DNA from: Bacteroidia bacterium
GTDB lineage: Bacteria; Bacteroidota; Bacteroidia; Bacteroidales; Rikenellaceae
Direction: 5' to 3'
Assembly (NCBI GenBank): GCA_025999315.1
Contig: BNXD01000019.1
Coordinates: 1-28,080, forward strand
Length of the DNA: 28,080 bases
The notes below the pieces were generated by a model. That model was not told the DNA's origin. It saw nothing but the letters and a program-made list of their open reading frames with translations, and did no database searches. Positions 24,506 through 28,080 of the stretch are shown here, piece after piece (within the stretch, counting starts at the first letter, position 1; each line of letters starts with the position of its first letter). The position numbers were made by a program, and so were the translations under genes.

Positions 24506-26218
24506 CTATTTGCGGCCCGGGGAGGGTTCCACCAGCGTCTTGTCGGCCCACTGCCCGTAGAGAGCGGTCATCGAAGCCACCCTCTCGGGTTGAGCCGCCG
24601 CCATGTCGTGCATCTCGGAGGGGTCGTTTTTAAGGTCATACAGTTCCCAGCGGGCATCGCCGCCCTGACGGACGATCTTCCAGCCGTCGCGGGTGATAAA
24701 TGCGCTCTGACGAAAGTGCTCGAAGCCCAGGCAGTCGTGACCACGACGGACGCCGGTGGCAAAAACGGGCGCCAGGCTCCTGCCCTCGAGCGGTATGATG
24801 GCATTGCCCGCATAAACTTCGGGATAATCGGCCCCCGCAAGATCGACGCACGTGGCCATTATATCCATCACATGGCCCATCTGCGAGGTAACCCTGCCCC
24901 GCATCTTTTTGGAGATGCCGTCGGGCCAGTGGGCTATCATGGGGGTGCAGATGCCGCCGTTGAACGACTTGGCCTTCCAGAAGCGGAACGGGGTGTTGGC
25001 CACATTGGCCCAGCGCGCCCCTATCGAGGCGAACACGGTTTCGGGGCCGGGCATGGCCTCCTTTTTTCGGGGATAAACGATCGGTTCGCCGTCGCGGGTC
25101 ATGTCGGGACGGTCGTTGTCGCCCGGCGAGTAGTCCTGGCAATTCTCGTTGCTGCAACCGTTGTCCGACAGAAAGAGTATCAGCGTGCGGTCCAGCTGTC
25201 CATTGCGCCTCAGCGCCTCGGTCAGCTCGCCTATCCCCTGATCCATACGGTAGACCATGGCGGCATGAACGGCCATCGCCCGGGCATCCCACTCCGATGT
25301 GGGGTTGTCGTCCCAGCTGTCGTTGAACTGGCGTTGCGAAAGAAAGTTGTCTGCGCCGGGAAATATGCCGAGCTTGCGGATGCGTTCGTAGCGGGCGTTG
25401 CGCACAGCCTCCCAGCCAGCCTTGTAGCTATTCTCATAGCGGGCAATATCTTCGGGCAGAGCATGCAGGGGCCAGTGCGGCGCGGTGTAGGACAGATAGA
25501 GAAAGAAAGGCTTGTCCCCTTTGGCATAACGGTCGACATAACTTACCGCCTTGTCGGAAAGCGCCCGGGTGATATAGTAGCCCTTGGGCACCTGCTGCAC
25601 CGGGGTTTCGCCCTCGACCAGACTGAAGGGGTCGAAATAGTCGGCCACACCGTATATTATACCATAAAAATCGTCGAATCCGCGCTGTGTGGGATAGTTT
25701 TCCGGCGGGGCGAAAAGCGGCCGGTAAAGTTGATGGGCCAGCCATTGGCGTTGCTCCTCATGTGGAAGCAGGGGCGTCTCGGCCACATGCCATTTGCCCA
25801 CCATGCCGGTGTTGTAACCGGCCTGCCGCAACACCTCGGCTATGGTTACCGCATTGTGCGAAAGCGTTCCGCGGTAGCCCGGCAGATGCTCGTCGAATGT
25901 CATGCGGCCGATGCCTGCCTGATGCTGGTAGAGGCCTGTGAGCAGCGACGCGCGGGTGGGACAACTGCGCCCCGCGTTGAAAAAGCTGTTGAAGCGAATC
26001 CCTCCCCGGGCCAGAGCGTCGAGGTTGGGCGTTTCGATCTCGCCCCCGTAACACCCCGGATCGGAATAGCCCAGATCGTCGGCCAGGATCACGATGATAT
26101 TGGGGCGGGGATCTTTATTGGCCGATTTGAGGCTGCGCTCGGGAGCTGCTGCTGCGACCGTGGGCAAGAGGGCGCAAAACGCCACTCTCAGGCCCTGATT
26201 CGTCGTGATCTTATTCAT
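24506..26218 (-). CDS. Secreted sulfatase 2 (arylsulfatase-like, Ser-type)
   Basis: 570 residues, signal peptide ending near VAAAAP. S1-family motifs: ILADDLGYSDPGCYGG (Asp47, Asp48), the modification site GRSCPTRASLLTGLY (Ser85-Cys86-Pro-Thr-Arg89), MVGKWHVAE (140-147), LSYTAPHWPLHA, LFLSDNGCSNEN and NGGICTPMIAHWP. The sequence order resembles S1_4-type arylsulfatases, where Cys is common at the first position; here it is Ser followed by Cys. The predicted job is desulfation of a glycan in the periplasm. It starts 4 bases after the stop of sulfatase 3, so the two form one transcription unit. Subfamily is a guess; sulfatase identity is firm. Confidence 0.94.
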   Translation of the reverse strand: MNKITTNQGLRVAFCALLPTVAAAAPERSLKSANKDPRPNIIVILADDLGYSDPGCYGGEIETPNLDALARGGIRFNSFFNAGRSCPTRASLLTGLYQHQAGIGRMTFDEHLPGYRGTLSHNAVTIAEVLRQAGYNTGMVGKWHVAETPLLPHEEQRQWLAHQLYRPLFAPPENYPTQRGFDDFYGIIYGVADYFDPFSLVEGETPVQQVPKGYYITRALSDKAVSYVDRYAKGDKPFFLYLSYTAPHWPLHALPEDIARYENSYKAGWEAVRNARYERIRKLGIFPGADNFLSQRQFNDSWDDNPTSEWDARAMAVHAAMVYRMDQGIGELTEALRRNGQLDRTLILFLSDNGCSNENCQDYSPGDNDRPDMTRDGEPIVYPRKKEAMPGPETVFASIGARWANVANTPFRFWKAKSFNGGICTPMIAHWPDGISKKMRGRVTSQMGHVMDIMATCVDLAGADYPEVYAGNAIIPLEGRSLAPVFATGVRRGHDCLGFEHFRQSAFITRDGWKIVRQGGDARWELYDLKNDPSEMHDMAAAQPERVASMTALYGQWADKTLVEPSPGRK

Positions 26219-26222
26219 CGTC

Positions 26223-27746
26223 TCAGATTGTTTGCATGAACAGCGCTGTCTGTTTCCACTCTTTGTCCGTGGTCTCGTTGGTTTGTTTTTCGCCGGGGGT
26301 CGAACGCCCGTCCAGAATATATCGCCTCATCTTTGCGCTCAGCCTTTCGACGATGCCGGGATGCTCGCCCACAAGGTTGCGCGTCTCCTCGGGATTGTCC
26401 TTCAGATTGTAGAGCTGCATCTTGGGCTGGGTGGCGATATAATCCCTGTCGCGCGGAAGAGAAGGGTACCCCCAGCCGCCCGACCCGGCGCAGAAGATCA
26501 GTTTCCAGTCGCCCTCGCGGATCGAGAAACTGCCGTCGCCCGACGAAAACACCGCATCCTCACGAGCCGGGGCGCCCTTGCCCTTGAGCAGCGGCCAGAA
26601 ACTGTAGCTGTCCTCGCCCTCGCTCTGAGACATCCTGTGCCCCGCCATATCGGCAAGTGTTGCATAGAGATCGATGAGCGAAACGAGCCCTTTTTCGGTT
26701 CGGTGTTTGACCTTTTTGCCCCACGTCAGGATCAGCGGGATGCGGTGGCCTCCTTCGTAAATATCCGATTTGAAACCGCGGTAGATATAGCTCGGATAGT
26801 GTCCCTTGCGTTCCATTTCATTGACGCCCGCGCCGGGGTAGCAACCATTGTCGGAGGTGAACACCACGATGGTGTTGTCATATTGCCCGCTCTTTTTCAG
26901 AGCGGCGACGATCTGCCCCACCATGTTGTCGAGCATCATCACAAAGTCGCCGTACTGGATCAGCCTCGATTTGCCCTGCCACTCCGGGGTTGGAAGTATC
27001 GGGGTATGGGGAGCGGTGAGGGGAACGTAAAGGAAGAAAGGCTTGCCGCTGCCCTTCTGCCCTTTGATATATTCTATCGCCTTGGCTGTCAGATCGGGAA
27101 GCACGTCGATGGGCTCGAAGTCGGGAGCCTGGGGCCCCGGACGCAACAGTTTGTAGGCTTTGCCTTCCGGGGCGGTGCGGTCGGGTATGGAGGTGGCCCT
27201 GTCGTTCTCCACCCAGACGTAGGGAGGCATGTCGAGCGAGCCCGCCGTGCCGTAGAAATAGTCGAACCCGCGGGTGGTGGGCCCTTCGGTTATGGGTAAA
27301 GAGTAATCGACATCTTTGTTGCCGCCTTCGCGGTAAGTCCAGTTCCAGCCCAGATGCCATTTGCCTATGCAGGCGGTGGCATAGCCGCAGGCGGAGAGCA
27401 TCGATGCGACGGTCGGACGTCCGGCGGCGATCAGCGGCGCGGAGAAACCGTTGAGCACGCCCTCTTTGAGAGCGGTGCGGAAACAGTATCGCCCTGTAAG
27501 TATGCCATAGCGGGAGGGGGTGCTGAGCGCCGAGGCCGCGTGGGCGTCGGTGAAGACTATCCCCGAGCGGCACATGGCGTCCAGCTCGGGAGTCTCGATC
27601 CTGGATCGCGGATTGATCCCCGAGACGTCGCCTATGCCCAGATCGTCGGCCAGAATGAAAACCACGTTGGGTTTTTGCGCCTTCGCCCCCAGCAGAGAGA
27701 GCATGGCCGCTGAGGAGAGTATGGTTCTGACGGGCAGTGTCGGCAT
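26223..27746 (-). CDS. Secreted sulfatase 3 (S1 family, Ser-type)
   Basis: 507 residues, signal peptide ending near LGAKAQ. Motifs: FILADDLGIGD (Asp34, Asp35), the modification site ALSTPSRYGILTGRY (Ser75-x-Pro-x-Arg79), CIGKWHLGW (127-134), LTAPHTPILP, FTSDNGCYPGAG, and SYIYRGFKSDIYEGGHRIP, a layout seen in the S1_15/S1_53-like groups acting on 6-O-sulfated sugars (group assignment is tentative). It is the first gene of the sulfatase pair and faces a 334-bp upstream region with clustered CTACAT-type hexamers. Like the others it needs an anaerobic maturase not encoded in this window. Confidence 0.94.
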   Translation of the reverse strand: MPTLPVRTILSSAAMLSLLGAKAQKPNVVFILADDLGIGDVSGINPRSRIETPELDAMCRSGIVFTDAHAASALSTPSRYGILTGRYCFRTALKEGVLNGFSAPLIAAGRPTVASMLSACGYATACIGKWHLGWNWTYREGGNKDVDYSLPITEGPTTRGFDYFYGTAGSLDMPPYVWVENDRATSIPDRTAPEGKAYKLLRPGPQAPDFEPIDVLPDLTAKAIEYIKGQKGSGKPFFLYVPLTAPHTPILPTPEWQGKSRLIQYGDFVMMLDNMVGQIVAALKKSGQYDNTIVVFTSDNGCYPGAGVNEMERKGHYPSYIYRGFKSDIYEGGHRIPLILTWGKKVKHRTEKGLVSLIDLYATLADMAGHRMSQSEGEDSYSFWPLLKGKGAPAREDAVFSSGDGSFSIREGDWKLIFCAGSGGWGYPSLPRDRDYIATQPKMQLYNLKDNPEETRNLVGEHPGIVERLSAKMRRYILDGRSTPGEKQTNETTDKEWKQTALFMQTI

Positions 27747-28080
27747 GGCGTTCGAGTGTTTTTAGTGATTGATAAAATTACGTTTTTTTTCGTTTTGTCG
27801 ACCCATTGTCCCGACTAATGTAGTTACAAAAAAATCCCCCGGGCAATCATAATGCTGAAAATTAGGCCAATACATCCATGCCGGCGAAGAGTGATTGTAG
27901 CGGCGCACAAACGGGCATGAAGTCTGCAGAAAGAGATACCCGGAGCCGCATGTGGGACGCGCGACGCCCGGGATGCGCTACATTTTTATCCCGGCAACGG
28001 ATCACATATAGCACGCCATCAAATCGTTACATTTCAAAAACACTCCGATCAGCTACAATAGCTTTTTCAACGCGGGGCGC
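27747..28080. promoter_or_regulatory. Upstream region of sulfatase 3 with clustered ATGTAG/CTACAT-like hexamers
   Basis: No gene is seen up to the window end. ATGTAG at 27818 starts 72 bases from the sulfatase 3 ATG; TTGTAG lies at 27895. Inverted forms CTACAT, TTACAT and CTACAA occur at 27978, 28027 and 28053. A TTTTTTTGTA tract (complement of 27825-27834) abuts the first site, as in the sulfatase 1 leader. No clear TAnnTTTG promoter was found. Confidence 0.45.

Noticed and set aside
24476..26239. 587-residue plus-strand open frame
   Set aside because: Antisense to sulfatase 2, which carries all catalytic motifs.
1..28080. tRNA or rRNA genes
   Set aside because: I inspected the intergenic regions and saw no tRNA-like T-arm/acceptor pattern or rRNA sequence; a covariance search was not possible here.

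Overview
The window reads as a chromosomal segment of a Bacteroidota bacterium. Evidence is a SusC/SusD pair, promoters of the TTTG / TAnnTTTG type, lipoproteins, Ser-type sulfatases, and a eukaryote-like long isoleucyl-tRNA synthetase followed by a DksA/TraR-like gene. The high GC content and intergenic repeats suggest a gut Alistipes-like (Rikenellaceae) lineage; the genus is inference only.

Left part (1-11276), housekeeping. The left edge holds a rearranged ileS: the central part is on the minus strand, while the C-terminal part is on the plus strand and is followed by the dksA-like gene, its expected neighbour. The first 116 bases are an exact reverse complement of 2482-2597, so this is a fold-back structure, either a chimera or a real inverted duplication. 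Next come rnhA, ndk (minus), lpxK overlapping a purine nucleoside phosphorylase gene, ssb, ruvA (minus), and an OmpH/Skp-like lipoprotein gene closely followed by pfkA. Between these genes lie long intergenic blocks (3512-4098, 5068-5799, 8235-8994) built from shared dispersed repeats and large hairpins.

Middle (11277-12209). A strong terminator follows pfkA. Then comes a tandem array of five copies of a roughly 92-bp imperfect palindromic repeat at 124-bp spacing, and a terminator that ends the operon arriving from the right.

Right part (12210-27746), all on the minus strand: a polysaccharide-utilization-type locus. In transcription order it has two adjacent sulfatases (4 bp apart), a glutaminase A-like/DUF4965-DUF1793 secreted protein, a third sulfatase, then SusC, SusD and a lipoprotein in the SusE/F position. 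All three sulfatases carry Ser in the formylglycine position, so they would need an anaerobic sulfatase-maturating enzyme, which is not in this window. The likely role is desulfation and uptake of a sulfated glycan or glycoconjugate. No classical glycoside hydrolase and no regulator is present here.

The less ordinary signals are: the ileS fold-back; a MITE-like dispersed repeat present in opposite orientations at 5094-5579 and 24196-24485; an AACCCAACG-type motif just upstream of three genes; clustered CTACAT/ATGTAG hexamers upstream of two sulfatase genes, the nearest exactly 72 bases from each start codon; and a diverged, out-of-frame internal duplication near the 3' end of susC.
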